Positions 8,670 to 17,456 of a DNA stretch of 45,561 nt are shown here, piece after piece. Source of the stretch: Azospirillum brasilense (lineage in GTDB: Bacteria; Pseudomonadota; Alphaproteobacteria; Azospirillales; Azospirillaceae); assembly GCF_003349955.1 (NCBI RefSeq), contig NZ_QLKQ01000061.1:1-45561 (forward strand). The letters are read 5' to 3'. The stretch's first letter is position 1. Each line of letters opens with the position of its first letter. The notes under the pieces were generated by a model. It saw nothing but the letters and a program-made list of their open reading frames with translations, searched no databases and was not told the origin of the DNA. The translations under genes and the position numbers were made by a program.

Positions 8670-8690
8670 ATTGGGCACAACCTGCCCAAT
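8670..8690. promoter_or_regulatory. Inverted repeat ATTGGGC-N7-GCCCAAT, candidate activator site
   Basis: Two perfect 7-bp arms flank a 7-bp spacer, about 50-68 bp upstream of the predicted glnZ sigma-54 promoter. The size and placement suit an upstream activator site, and NtrC is the obvious candidate for a PII gene. The match to the usual NtrC consensus (GCAC-N7-GTGC) is only partial, so the protein that binds here is uncertain. It could also act on the divergent ubiH-like gene. Confidence 0.45.
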
Positions 8691-8737
8691 CGATCGGCGA
8701 AACAGCCAAAAACCGCTGAAAAGGGCCGATTCTGCAA

Positions 8738-8754
8738 CCGGCACGATTTTTGAA
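8738..8754 (+). promoter_or_regulatory. Sigma-54 (RpoN) promoter of glnZ
   Basis: CCGGCACGATTTTTGAA matches the sigma-54 consensus YTGGCACGRNNNTTGCW at all but two defined positions. The -24 GG and the 12-bp spacing to the -12 G are kept. The -12 GC is GA here. Transcription would start near 8765. Established knowledge is that A. brasilense glnZ depends on RpoN and NtrC; the assignment of this exact site is my inference. Confidence 0.7.
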
Positions 8755-8887
8755 GACATTGCTTTTTATGGTCGAGGCGAACACGCTCGAGTCACGTTCG
8801 GAAAACCCGCCGCCACGGCGGGATCGGCCGAGGGGGGACCGGGCGACCGCAAGGGCCCGCAAACACGCATACCCAAGGGGAAGCCAC

Positions 8888-9226
8888 ATGAAACTGGTTA
8901 TGGCCATCATCAAGCCGTTCAAGCTCGACGAAGTGCGCGAGGCGCTGACGTCGCTCGGGATTCAGGGCCTGACGGTGAGCGAGGTGAAGGGCTTCGGACG
9001 CCAGAAGGGTCAGACCGAGATCTACCGCGGCGCCGAGTATTCCGTGAGCTTCCTGCCCAAGGTGAAGGTCGAGGTCGCGGTGTCCGACGACCAGTACGAG
9101 CAGGTGGTCGAGGCGATCCAGAAGGCCGCCAACACCGGCCGCATCGGCGACGGCAAGATCTTCGTGCTGGACATCGCCCAGGCCGTGCGCATCCGCACCG
9201 GCGAGACCAACACCGAAGCTCTCTGA
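8888..9226 (+). CDS. glnZ: PII signal-transduction protein GlnZ (GlnK-type)
   Basis: The product is 112 aa, the standard PII length. The T-loop holds the uridylylation site Tyr51 (RGAEYSV) with Gln39 and Gln42 for ATP/2-oxoglutarate binding. The B-loop TGRIGDGK spans residues 83-90. PII trimers report 2-oxoglutarate, ATP/ADP and, through GlnD uridylylation, glutamine. In A. brasilense GlnZ binds AmtB and DraG at the membrane and controls nitrogenase reactivation. The ATG at 8888 has a strong ribosome site. Upstream ubiH-like and downstream aminotransferase genes and the sigma-54 site all fit glnZ rather than glnB, which normally precedes glnA. Confidence 0.95.
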   Translation: MKLVMAIIKPFKLDEVREALTSLGIQGLTVSEVKGFGRQKGQTEIYRGAEYSVSFLPKVKVEVAVSDDQYEQVVEAIQKAANTGRIGDGKIFVLDIAQAVRIRTGETNTEAL

Positions 9227-9557
9227 GGCATCCTGGAGGAAGCGGACCGGGCAGGGCGTCATCGTCCGGCCCCTCCCGCCAGGGGGGAAGGCGCGTCCGC
9301 TTTTTCTTGCCGCGGGTCCTCGATGATCTGCCCGGAGACTTGAGGCCGGGCGCGCCAGTCCTTCCGCCGTGGCGCCGAGGCCGCCGGAACGGGCGGCGTA
9401 TGCTTTCCCTTGACCGGGCTTCGTCCGGTTTTGTGCCCTTGTGCCGGGACTCCACCGCCGGTAGGATCGTTTCCGTTTCGTATCGGGCAGAGGCCCCCAA
9501 AAGGCCCCTGACGGGTCGTGCCCCTCGGGGCCGGCCCGGCCTTCCCGGGCCGTCCTC
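9227..9557. other. Intergenic region glnZ-aat
   Basis: This 331-bp stretch has no credible gene. It holds the probable glnZ terminator at 9241-9308 and a second weaker hairpin (ACCGG/CCGGT at 9413-9429, followed by a short T-run). The rest presumably contains the aminotransferase promoter, but I see no clear -35/-10 pair. Confidence 0.6.
9241..9308 (+). terminator. Probable rho-independent terminator of glnZ
   Basis: AGCGGAC at 9241-9247 pairs with GTCCGCT at 9295-9301, which runs straight into TTTTTCTT. The loop is large, but its C-rich and G-rich tracts can pair internally. This would make glnZ a single-gene transcript. Confidence 0.6.
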
Positions 9558-10811
9558 ATGGAAAGGATTCTCGGCGGCATGTCGCTCCCGGACCTCGGCA
9601 CCTTCGCTCTCGTCAACGACCGGCTCGACCGGCTGTCCGACTACCCCTTCACCCGGCTGGCGGCCCTGCTGTCCGGGGTGACGCCGCGCGCCAACGCCGA
9701 GCCGATCATGATGTCGGTGGGCGAACCGCAGCACCAGCCGCCGGCCATCATCGACGAGACGCTGCGCGCCAACGCCCATTTGTGGGGCAAATACCCGCCG
9801 GTCGGCGGCACGCCGGAGTTCCGCGAGGCGGTGGGCGCCTGGCTGACCCGCCGCTACGCTCTGCCCGACGGGCTGTTCGACGCCGAGAAGTCCGTCCTGC
9901 CGGTGTCCGGTACGCGCGAGGCGCTGTTCCTGCTCGCTCTCCTGGCCGTGCCGCAATCCAAGGCGGGCCGGCAGCCGGCCGTGCTGATGCCCAACCCCTT
10001 CTACGCCCCCTACGAGGGCGCGGCCCTGCTGGCCGGGGCGGAGCCGGTGTTCCTGCCCTCCACCCGCGAGACCGGCTTCCTGCCCGACCTCGACGCGCTG
10101 ACGCCGGAGCTGCTGGAGCGCACGGCGCTGTTCTACCTTTGCACCCCGGCCAACCCGCAGGGGGCGGCGGCCGACGCCGCCTATCTGGAGCGGGCGATCG
10201 GGCTGGCGCGGCGCTACGGCTTCGTCCTGGCGGTGGACGAGTGCTACGCCGAGATCTACCTGGACAAGCCGCCGGTCGGCGCGCTCCAGGTCGCCTCCGG
10301 GCTGGCCCATGACGGGAAGCCCTGGGCGAACATCCTGGTCTTCCATTCCCTGTCCAAGCGGTCGAGCGCCGCCGGGCTGCGCTCGGGCTTCGTGGCCGGC
10401 GATCCGGAGCTGATGTCCCGCTTCACCCGCCTGCGCAGCTACTCCAACGCCGGGATGCCGCTGCCGGTGCTGGCGGCCAGCGCCGCCCTGTGGCGGGACG
10501 AGGCCCATGTCGAGGAGAACCGCGCGCTCTACCGCGCCAAGTTCGACGCGGCGGAGGCCGCGCTGAAAGGGCGCTACGGCTACTACCGGCCCGACGGCGG
10601 CTTCTTCCTGTGGCTGGAGGTCGGCGACGGCGAGGAGGCGACGCGCCGCCTGTGGGCGGAGGGCGGCATCCGCGTGCTGCCCGGCGCCTACCTGACCCGC
10701 AGCAACCCCGGCGAGGCCAATCCCGGCGCCCCCTTCATCCGCATCGCGCTGGTGAACGACGCCGAGACGGTCGCCCACGCCTGCAGCACCATCGCCCGCA
10801 TCCTGGGATAA
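9558..10811 (+). CDS. PLP-dependent class I/II aminotransferase (DapC-like; aat of the glnZ locus)
   Basis: The product is 417 aa, an aspartate-aminotransferase-fold enzyme. Visible are SVGEP (53-57), the glycine-rich PVSGTREALF (115-124), NPFY (146-149), the AVDECYAEIY strand (225-234) and the PLP lysine in HSLSKRSSAAGLRSGF (Lys267). It is most like N-succinyldiaminopimelate aminotransferases (DapC) of lysine/peptidoglycan synthesis, but the substrate is not proven. An ATG at 9579 (MSLPDLG) is an alternative start. An AAAGGA sits before it, so the shorter form is quite possible. A GC-rich hairpin follows the stop. Confidence 0.88.
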   Translation: MERILGGMSLPDLGTFALVNDRLDRLSDYPFTRLAALLSGVTPRANAEPIMMSVGEPQHQPPAIIDETLRANAHLWGKYPPVGGTPEFREAVGAWLTRRYALPDGLFDAEKSVLPVSGTREALFLLALLAVPQSKAGRQPAVLMPNPFYAPYEGAALLAGAEPVFLPSTRETGFLPDLDALTPELLERTALFYLCTPANPQGAAADAAYLERAIGLARRYGFVLAVDECYAEIYLDKPPVGALQVASGLAHDGKPWANILVFHSLSKRSSAAGLRSGFVAGDPELMSRFTRLRSYSNAGMPLPVLAASAALWRDEAHVEENRALYRAKFDAAEAALKGRYGYYRPDGGFFLWLEVGDGEEATRRLWAEGGIRVLPGAYLTRSNPGEANPGAPFIRIALVNDAETVAHACSTIARILG

Positions 10812-10834
10812 GGGCGGGGGGATGGCCCCCGCCC
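10812..10834 (+). terminator. GC-rich hairpin after the aminotransferase gene
   Basis: GGGCGGGGG at 10812-10820 pairs with CCCCCGCCC at 10826-10834 around a 5-base loop, directly after the stop codon. It is followed by CTCTTC rather than a T-run, so termination would be weak or the hairpin may only protect the 3' end. Confidence 0.45.
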
Positions 10835-10916
10835 CTCTTCAGCCTGCCCAGTCACCCCGGTCTTTCGCCCCCGAAGGACGGGTCCGGTTCAGCACGTTCT
10901 TGAGGACCTTCTGCCC

Positions 10917-13439
10917 ATGGCACGACCCGCAAGCCCCCGCAGCGGAAGCGGCAAAAGCGCCGGAGCACGGCCCGCCAGTGCGCGGCCGGAGAAGCCGCCC
11001 TTCTTCTCGCCCGCCACGCGCGCCTTCGTGGTGGCGCGGGCGCGTGAACTGGCGGGCTTCGCGCTGGGCGTGGTCGGTCTGGTGCTGATGGTCATCCTGG
11101 GCAGCTACAACCCGGCCGACCCCTCTTGGAACGCGGTTCCGGCGGCGAACGCCCACATCCACAACCTGTTCGGCCGGTTCGGCGCCTATCTGGCCGACAT
11201 CCTGATCCAGTCGCTGGGCTGGGCGGCCTATCTGCTGGCGCTGGTTCCGATGATGTGGGGCTGGCGCCTCAGCCTGCAGAAGAGCGTCCGCCACCCGCTG
11301 TTCCGCAGCGTGCTGGCGGTGTGGGGCGTGCTTCTGGTCGCCATGTTCCTGGCCGGGCTGGGCGGCGGGGGCGAGGACCCGCTGAATGGCCATCCCGGCG
11401 GCAGCTTCGGCATCGTTCTTCTGGACGGGGTCAGCAAGCTGCTGTTCGGCAGCCCCGGCAACCCGGCGGTCGGCACGGTGGCCGGGGTGGCCGGCGGGCT
11501 GATCCTGTTCGTCGCCATGGGCCTGTCGATCCGCGAATGGGCGGCCAGCCTGCGCGAGACCGCCGCCGGCCTCGCCCGCCTCGGGCGGGGCGCGCGGGCC
11601 GGCGTGTCCTTCGTGCGCGACAAGGGCGCGGAGGCCGCGCGCAACGCGGTTCACCAGACCGGCGGCCTGCTGCGCCGGGAGCCCAGCCTCGCCGCCGCGG
11701 ACCGGAAGGCCGTCGCCCCGACTCTCGACGACACACCCGACGAGGACGGTGGCGCCATCACCCTGCGCGCCGCGCCGCGCGGACGGCTGTCCGACTCCAT
11801 CAGCGTCGAGCCGCGCGTGGAGGCCAGGACCCGCGCCGTTCCGGTGGTCGCCCCGCCCGCCGGTGGCAAGAAGGCCGCCGAACCGGGGCGCCCGACCAAG
11901 CAGGCCGCCCTCAATCTGGAGGAGGCGGACGGTTACGAGCTGCCGCCGCTCGACCTGCTCCAGATCGTCCCGACCAGCGTGCGCGGCGAGAAGGTGGACG
12001 AGGCGGCGCTGCGCGAGAACGCGGTGAAGCTGGAAGGCGTGCTGTCCGATTTCGGCGTGCGCGGCGAGGTGCAGAAGGTCCATCCCGGCCCGGTCGTCAC
12101 CCTCTACGAGCTGGAGCCGGCCCCCGGCACCAAGTCGTCCCGCGTCATCGGGCTGGCCGACGACATCGCCCGATCGATGAGCGCGGTGTCGGTCCGCGTC
12201 GCCGTGGTGCCGGGCCGCAACGTCATCGGCATCGAACTGCCCAACGCCAAGCGCGAGACGGTGTTGCTGCGCGAGCTGCTGGCCGGCGACGTCTTCGACA
12301 AGACGGCGGGCAAGCTTCTGCTGGCGCTCGGCAAGGACATCGGCGGCCAGTCGGTGGTGGCCGACCTCGCCCGCTTCCCGCATCTGCTGGTCGCCGGCAC
12401 GACGGGCTCGGGCAAGTCGGTGGCGATCAACACGATGATCCTGTCGCTGCTCTACCGCTTGGCCCCCGACCGCTGCCGCTTCATCATGATCGACCCCAAG
12501 ATGCTGGAGCTGTCGGTCTATGAGGGCATCCCCCATCTGCTGACGCCGGTCGTCACCGACCCGAAGAAGGCGGTGGTCGCCCTGAAATGGACCGTGCGGG
12601 AGATGGAGGACCGCTACCGCAACATGTCCAAGCTGGGCGTGCGCAACATCGAGGGCTACAACGCCCGCCTGCGCGAGGCCCGTGCCGACGGCGAACTGCT
12701 GACCCGCCGCGTCCAGACCGGCTTCGACCCCGACACCGGCAAGCCGATCTTCGAGGAGCAGCCGCTCGACCTGAAGGAGCTGCCCTACATCGTCGTGATC
12801 GTGGACGAGATGGCCGACCTGATGCTGGTGGCCGGCAAGGACATCGAGGCGGCAATCCAGCGCCTCGCCCAGATGGCCCGTGCCGCCGGCATCCACCTGA
12901 TCATGGCAACGCAGCGCCCGTCGGTGGACGTCATCACCGGCACGATCAAGGCCAACTTCCCGACCCGCATCAGCTTCCAGGTCACCAGCAAGATCGACAG
13001 CCGCACCATCCTCGGCGAGCAAGGGGCGGAGCAGCTGCTCGGCCAGGGCGACATGCTCTACATGGCCGGCGGCGGCCGCATCACCCGCGTCCACGGCCCC
13101 TTCGTCGCCGACGGCGAGGTCGAGCAGGTGGTGAAGTTCCTGAAGACCCAGGGCGAGCCGAGCTACGTCGACGCCATCACCGAGGAAGACGACGAGGACG
13201 GCGGCTCCTTCGACGACGGGTCGGGGGCCGGCGGCGGGTCGGGCGACGACCTCTACGACAAGGCGGTGGCGGTGGTCTGCCGCGAGCGCAAGGCGTCCAC
13301 CAGCTTCATCCAGCGCCAGCTCCGCATCGGCTACAACTCCGCCGCCCGGCTGATCGAGCGGATGGAGACCGAAGGCGTGGTCAGCAAGCCCAACCACGCC
13401 GGCAAGCGCGAAGTGCTGGCCCGCAACATCGAGGAGTGA
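10917..13439 (+). CDS. ftsK: DNA translocase FtsK
   Basis: The product is 840 aa. The N-terminal part (about residues 35-210) has four membrane helices that anchor it at the septum. A short proline/alanine/lysine-rich linker follows, then the RecA-like motor with Walker A GTTGSGKS (about 494-501) and Walker B VVIVDEMAD (about 625-633). The C-terminal winged-helix gamma domain that reads KOPS sites is present (AVAVVCRERKASTSFIQRQL and RMETEGVVSKP). It pumps chromosome ends across the closing septum and activates XerCD. The linker is short compared with E. coli, as is usual in alphaproteobacteria. lolA follows, as in many proteobacteria. Confidence 0.97.
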   Translation: MARPASPRSGSGKSAGARPASARPEKPPFFSPATRAFVVARARELAGFALGVVGLVLMVILGSYNPADPSWNAVPAANAHIHNLFGRFGAYLADILIQSLGWAAYLLALVPMMWGWRLSLQKSVRHPLFRSVLAVWGVLLVAMFLAGLGGGGEDPLNGHPGGSFGIVLLDGVSKLLFGSPGNPAVGTVAGVAGGLILFVAMGLSIREWAASLRETAAGLARLGRGARAGVSFVRDKGAEAARNAVHQTGGLLRREPSLAAADRKAVAPTLDDTPDEDGGAITLRAAPRGRLSDSISVEPRVEARTRAVPVVAPPAGGKKAAEPGRPTKQAALNLEEADGYELPPLDLLQIVPTSVRGEKVDEAALRENAVKLEGVLSDFGVRGEVQKVHPGPVVTLYELEPAPGTKSSRVIGLADDIARSMSAVSVRVAVVPGRNVIGIELPNAKRETVLLRELLAGDVFDKTAGKLLLALGKDIGGQSVVADLARFPHLLVAGTTGSGKSVAINTMILSLLYRLAPDRCRFIMIDPKMLELSVYEGIPHLLTPVVTDPKKAVVALKWTVREMEDRYRNMSKLGVRNIEGYNARLREARADGELLTRRVQTGFDPDTGKPIFEEQPLDLKELPYIVVIVDEMADLMLVAGKDIEAAIQRLAQMARAAGIHLIMATQRPSVDVITGTIKANFPTRISFQVTSKIDSRTILGEQGAEQLLGQGDMLYMAGGGRITRVHGPFVADGEVEQVVKFLKTQGEPSYVDAITEEDDEDGGSFDDGSGAGGGSGDDLYDKAVAVVCRERKASTSFIQRQLRIGYNSAARLIERMETEGVVSKPNHAGKREVLARNIEE

Positions 13440-13450
13440 GTAGGGGCTTG

Positions 13451-13548
13451 CCCCCTCCCTATCCCTCCCCCTCTTCGAGGTGGAGGGGACTGCCGCCGCT
13501 TCGCCCATGCCCCCTCTCCCTCGAAGAGGGGGAGGGTTGGGGAGGGGG
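13451..13548. repeat. GC-rich inverted repeat between ftsK and lolA
   Basis: The left arm at 13451-13480 and right arm at 13519-13548 are 30-bp reverse complements with two mismatches, built from CCCTCCCCC and CTCTTCGAGG units. They flank a 38-bp spacer. It lies just after the ftsK stop and belongs to the same C-rich/G-rich palindrome family seen elsewhere in the window. It may act as a transcript-end hairpin. Confidence 0.8.
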
Positions 13549-13645
13549 CCATCGTGAGCGTCTTCGCAAGTGCGCTGTTTCTCCTTGGAACCACCGCCGC
13601 CGCGCCCCATTTCCGCCCGGAACGTCCGGTTACCTAGCAGGCATC

Positions 13646-14308
13646 ATGAAGATCCCGTTCCGCCGCATCCTGGCCGCCGCCGCCGTCGCTCTGTCCGTCA
13701 CCACGGCGGGGGCGGTCCTCGACCCCGCGCTCGCCGCGCCGCGCGCCGCCGCCCTGTCTGCCCAGGATCAAGCGCTGGTGGCCCAGGCGGAAAGCTACCT
13801 GAACGGCATCGGCACGCTGCAATCGAAGTTCGTGCAGGTCGCCCCGAACGGGCACCAGACCACCGGCACCTTCTACCTCGCGCGTCCCGGCCGGATGCGG
13901 CTGGAGTACGACGCGCCGGTGAAGGACTTCGTCGTCGCCGACGGCGCCTTCATCTTCTATTGGGACGGGGAGATGCGGCAGCAGTCCAGCGCCCCCATCG
14001 GCAGCACGCTGGCCGACTTCATCCTGCGCAAGAACATCCGGCTGTCCGGCGATGTGACGGTGACCGGCGTCTATCAGGCGCCGGGGCTGGTGGAAATCAG
14101 CCTGACCGAGACCAAGGACCCCGGCAAGGGCACCCTGACGCTGGTCTTCGAGGACCGGCCCTTCCAGCTCCGCAAATGGCGGGTGCTGGACGCCCAGGGG
14201 CTGACGACCGAGGTGGCGCTGATGAACCCGCGCGAGGGCATGCAGTTCGACTCGAAGCTCTTCTACTTCATCGAACCCAGCAAGGGCGACTACGGCCGCA
14301 ACAACTGA
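13646..14308 (+). CDS. lolA: Outer-membrane lipoprotein carrier LolA
   Basis: The product is 220 aa with a signal peptide (KIPFRRIL, hydrophobic stretch, cleavage near ALAAP). The mature part has the LolA fold signature: SYLNGIGTLQSKFVQ, then GTFYLARPGRMRLEYDAP and FIFYWDGEMRQ. LolA ferries lipoproteins through the periplasm from LolCDE to the outer membrane. Its place after ftsK is widely conserved. The ribosome site before the ATG is weak. Confidence 0.93.
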   Translation: MKIPFRRILAAAAVALSVTTAGAVLDPALAAPRAAALSAQDQALVAQAESYLNGIGTLQSKFVQVAPNGHQTTGTFYLARPGRMRLEYDAPVKDFVVADGAFIFYWDGEMRQQSSAPIGSTLADFILRKNIRLSGDVTVTGVYQAPGLVEISLTETKDPGKGTLTLVFEDRPFQLRKWRVLDAQGLTTEVALMNPREGMQFDSKLFYFIEPSKGDYGRNN

Positions 14309-14459
14309 CCCGCCCCGGTGGGTTTGCACGGAAGTCGCGCGAATCCCGCCGCTGCGACAACCGGCCGCCGCAACGAAGTCCTCCTGATCCTGTTGCCGTG
14401 ATGCATAGGGCGCGTTCACCCGCGTCCGCTGCACTCGAACGGATGAGGGGAGACGCGAC

Positions 14460-15080
14460 ATGGCGACGGAGGCGATGTTTGAGGCCCGGCGAGTCCAGGG
14501 CATGAACGATCTGCTGGCGCGCAACTGGTGGGCGCTGGCGCTGCGCGGGGCCGCGGCGGTGATCCTCGGCCTGCTGGCCTTTCTCCTGCCCGGGGCGACG
14601 GTCGCCACGTTGACGATTCTTCTCGGGGCTTACCTGCTGATGGACGGGGTGTTCGCCATCGTCGGCGGCATCCGTGCCGCGCAGGCGCACGAGCGAAGCC
14701 TGCCCTTCCTTCTGGACGGCGTGGTCAGTCTGGTGGCGGGCGCGGTGGCCCTGCTGTGGCCGGCGGCGAGCCTGTTCGCCCTGGTCTTCGTGATCGCCGC
14801 TTGGTCGGTCATCACCGGCTTCGCCAAGATCATGACGGCGTGGCGGATGCACCGCAGCCACGGCAAATGGGCCTGGGGCGTGGCCGGCGCCCTGTCGGTG
14901 CTGTTCGGTTTCGGCATGTGGGTCCTGCCGTCCCTGGGCCTGCTGGTCCTGGCGCTGGGCGTGGGCAGCTATCTGATCGCCTATGGCGCGCTGGCCATCG
15001 TCACCGCTTTCCGCCTGCGCCGTTGCCTGCACGACCACGGCCATCATTCCAACCACGGCAACGCCGTGGCGGCGGAGTAA
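14460..15080 (+). CDS. HdeD/DUF308-family membrane protein
   Basis: The product is 206 aa with about six transmembrane helices in pairs, from ARNWWALALRGAAAVILGLLAF to the last helix near residue 185. It then has a His-rich cytoplasmic tail (HDHGHHSNHG). The pattern fits HdeD-family acid-resistance membrane proteins (DUF308). A strong ribosome site (GAGGGGAGA) precedes the ATG. It converges on the yifB-like gene with only 4 bp between stops. The His-rich end could bind metal, which is speculative. Confidence 0.85.
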   Translation: MATEAMFEARRVQGMNDLLARNWWALALRGAAAVILGLLAFLLPGATVATLTILLGAYLLMDGVFAIVGGIRAAQAHERSLPFLLDGVVSLVAGAVALLWPAASLFALVFVIAAWSVITGFAKIMTAWRMHRSHGKWAWGVAGALSVLFGFGMWVLPSLGLLVLALGVGSYLIAYGALAIVTAFRLRRCLHDHGHHSNHGNAVAAE

Positions 15081-15084
15081 AGCA

Positions 15085-16617
15085 TCATCGACCGGGGGCG
15101 ATGCGGCGGTAGCCGAGCGCCTCCGCGATGTGCGGGCGGCGCACGCCGCCCCCGCCGTCCAGATCGGCCAACGTGCGGGCGACGCGCATGACGCGGTGGT
15201 AGCCGCGGGCGGACAGCTTCAGCCGCTCCGCCGCGTCGGTCAGCAGGGCGCGGCCCGGCTGGTCGGGGGCGGCGGCCTTTTCCAGCAGCTCGCCATCCGC
15301 CTCGGCGTTGGTGCGCACCGCCCGGCCCTCGGGAAAGGGGCCGAAGCCGGCGTAGCGCTCCGCCTGGATGGCGCGGGCCAGCGCCACGCGGGCGGCCACC
15401 TCGGCGCTGCCCTCGGCGGGCGGCGGCAGGCTGAGATCGGCGGGGCTGACGGCGGGCACGTCGATGTGCAGGTCGATGCGGTCGAACAGCGGCCCGCTTA
15501 TTTTGGACTGATAGTCGGCGGCGCATTTCGGCGCGCGGGCGCAGGCCAGCGACGCGTCGTCGAGATGGCCGCAGCGGCAGGGATTCATCGCCGCGATCAA
15601 CTGCACCCGCGCCGGGTAGGTCACATGGTGGTTCACCCGGCTGACCACCGCCTTGCCGGTCTCCAGCGGCTGGCGCAGCGCCTCCAGCGTGCCGCGCGGG
15701 AATTCGGGCAATTCGTCGAGGAACAGCACGCCCTTGTGGGCGAGCGAAATCTCGCCCGGCTTGGCGCGCGACCCGCCGCCGACCAGGGCGGGCAGGCTGG
15801 CCGACTGGTGCGGCGAGCGGTAGGGGCGCTGGCGCAGCAGTTTGCCGCCCTCCAGCAACCCGGCGACGCTGTGGATCATCGACACCTCCAGCGCCTCCGC
15901 CGGGTCGAGCGGCGGCAGCAGGCCCGGCAGCCTTGCGGCCAGCATCGACTTGCCGGAGCCGGGCGGTCCGATCATCAACAAATTGTGCGATCCGGCGGCG
16001 GCGACCTCCAGCGCGCGCTTGGCCGTCTCGTTGCCCTTGACGTCGCGCAGGTCGAGCGGCGCCTCGGCGCTCTCCTGAATGCGCGGCCGGGGGCGGGTCA
16101 GCACCTGCTGGCCGCGGAAATGGTTGATGAGGGCGAGCAGCGTGGCGGGCGCCAGCACGTCCAGACCCTCGCCCGCCCAGGCGGCCTCGCCGCCGCAGGC
16201 CTCCGGGCAGATCAGCCCGCGGTCGTGGGCCAGCGCGTTGATCGCCGCCGGCAGCACCCCGGCCACCGGGGTCAGCGCCCCATCCAGCGCCAGTTCGCCC
16301 AGCGCGCAGTAACGGCTCATCTCCAGATCGGGCAGAACGCCCATGACGGTCAGCAGGGCGAGCGCGATGGGCAGGTCGAAATGGCTGCCCTCCTTCAGCA
16401 CGTCCGCCGGGGCGAGGTTGACGGTGATCCGCTTGGCCGGCAGGGCGAGGCCGAGCGCGTGCAACGCCGCCCGCACCCGCTCCCGGCTTTCGCCGACCGC
16501 CTTGTCGGGCAGGCCGACCACGGTGAAGGCGACGATGCCGCCGGACATCTGAACCTGAACGTCGATGTCCAGAACCTCGATGCCCTGAAACGCAACCGTG
16601 TTGATCCGCGCAACCAT
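15085..16617 (-). CDS. YifB/ComM-family Mg-chelatase-like AAA+ ATPase
   Basis: The product is about 510 aa. The N-terminal Lon-protease-like domain has VVGLPDKAVGESRERVRAAL. The AAA+ core has Walker A GPPGSGKSMLAARLPGLLPPL and Walker B VLFLDELPEF. A Cys-rich insert (MNPCRCGHL...CARAPKC) and the C-terminal Mg-chelatase domain (RGYHRVMRVARTLADL) follow. ComM-type hexamers drive branch migration during integration of transforming DNA in other bacteria. I chose the ATG at 16617 (MVARINTVAFQG), the usual family start; ATGs at 16629 and 16692 are also open. Confidence 0.92.
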   Translation of the reverse strand: MVARINTVAFQGIEVLDIDVQVQMSGGIVAFTVVGLPDKAVGESRERVRAALHALGLALPAKRITVNLAPADVLKEGSHFDLPIALALLTVMGVLPDLEMSRYCALGELALDGALTPVAGVLPAAINALAHDRGLICPEACGGEAAWAGEGLDVLAPATLLALINHFRGQQVLTRPRPRIQESAEAPLDLRDVKGNETAKRALEVAAAGSHNLLMIGPPGSGKSMLAARLPGLLPPLDPAEALEVSMIHSVAGLLEGGKLLRQRPYRSPHQSASLPALVGGGSRAKPGEISLAHKGVLFLDELPEFPRGTLEALRQPLETGKAVVSRVNHHVTYPARVQLIAAMNPCRCGHLDDASLACARAPKCAADYQSKISGPLFDRIDLHIDVPAVSPADLSLPPPAEGSAEVAARVALARAIQAERYAGFGPFPEGRAVRTNAEADGELLEKAAAPDQPGRALLTDAAERLKLSARGYHRVMRVARTLADLDGGGGVRRPHIAEALGYRRIAPGR

Positions 16618-16745
16618 GCCAGACGCCATGCTTTTGGAAATGCACGCGAGTGTATGAAAGCTTCCGGAAACATGCCAGCGCAACGGGTGCATTCATGGTG
16701 TTGCCGCACGTACACCCGGTCCCTTCCGGCCGCCGTCAACTGGGT

Positions 16746-16773
16746 TGCGTCAACCGCTCCGTTGATTGACGCA
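16746..16773. promoter_or_regulatory. Inverted repeat TGCGTCAA-N12-TTGACGCA upstream of yifB-like gene
   Basis: Two perfect 8-bp arms lie about 130-155 bp upstream of the yifB-like start. It could be an operator or a structured leader. The 284-bp region 16618-16901 holds no gene I can support, and base composition becomes more AT-rich towards its right end. Confidence 0.35.
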
Positions 16774-16901
16774 CGTTTATGAAGCCTTTCCGCCTCGGAC
16801 GGGAGAAGATGAAAGGCAACCAGCCAGATCAAACCAGACCGGCAATCGCCACCTCCACGTTCCGATTTCCGGAAAACCCGTGACATGGATTTGTGTGGAT
16901 T

Positions 16902-17456
16902 TTATACAACTCTCCTGTCCGCCTTGTCCGCTGCGATGTGCCAGAGCAAATGCGGAACATGGATTTTCAGAAGGCGTCGGACGTCATTTCCCGATGCGGT
17001 GGAGCCAAAACTGCTGAGCCGCAGTCGACGCCTTGTATAGGCGCTGGCATAACTTGGCCGAAGACGATGCCTGCCAGCTTCCGCGACCTTCAATATGTAT
17101 GTGGTTGGAACACCAGGCGTGTTCAGCACCATCCCATGATCGGCCGCCGCAATGTTCTCCCATGGCACCGGCTGTATGGTCTGTCCATGAATGAACAATC
17201 CGTTTGCGTCTGCTTTGATCATCGGACCCTTCCAGATCAAAAGGGATATGGTTTCTGCTGATGCCATGACGGAAACAACGATTGTGGCAATGCCCAGCCA
17301 CGCACCGAGCGCCGACATCTCGGAAATCTTGAACAGATAAAATCCCCAAGCGGCTGAAAAGGTCTGCACCGATAAAATGAGAAGCTGCCGTGGCCGCGAG
17401 GCGTAGGCGACAAACACATCATCCTTGCTTTCAGCGGCGTCTGGCTCGGCATGCAT
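16902..17456 (-). CDS. Small membrane protein with PH-like domain (unrecognised; resembles STM3941-type proteins)
   Basis: The product is 184 aa. After MHAEPDAAESKDDVFVAYASRPRQ come two hydrophobic helices (LLILSVQTFSAAWGFYLF and LGIATIVVSVMASAE). A soluble part follows with the pattern IKADANGLFIHGQTIQPVPWENI, which resembles PH-like domains of STM3941-type membrane proteins. I chose the ATG at 17456; the longer open frame upstream has no homology-like content. Its DNA is clearly less GC-rich than its neighbours, with many A/T-ending codons, which suggests recent acquisition. Function unknown. Confidence 0.65.
   Translation of the reverse strand: MHAEPDAAESKDDVFVAYASRPRQLLILSVQTFSAAWGFYLFKISEMSALGAWLGIATIVVSVMASAETISLLIWKGPMIKADANGLFIHGQTIQPVPWENIAAADHGMVLNTPGVPTTYILKVAEAGRHRLRPSYASAYTRRRLRLSSFGSTASGNDVRRLLKIHVPHLLWHIAADKADRRVV

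Larger units (their letters stand above)
8569..8887. other. Divergent regulatory region between ubiH-like and glnZ
   Basis: This 319-bp gap holds no gene that I can support. It contains the palindrome at 8670-8690 and the sigma-54-type promoter at 8738-8754. A strong ribosome site (AAGGGGAAG) sits just before the glnZ ATG. The leader from the predicted transcription start to the ATG would be about 120 nt and is rich in short GC inverted repeats. Confidence 0.7.

Noticed and set aside
16766..17261. Plus-strand open frames opposite the PH-domain-like gene
   Set aside because: The minus-strand frame has helices and a recognisable domain pattern; the plus-strand frames have neither and lack ribosome sites.
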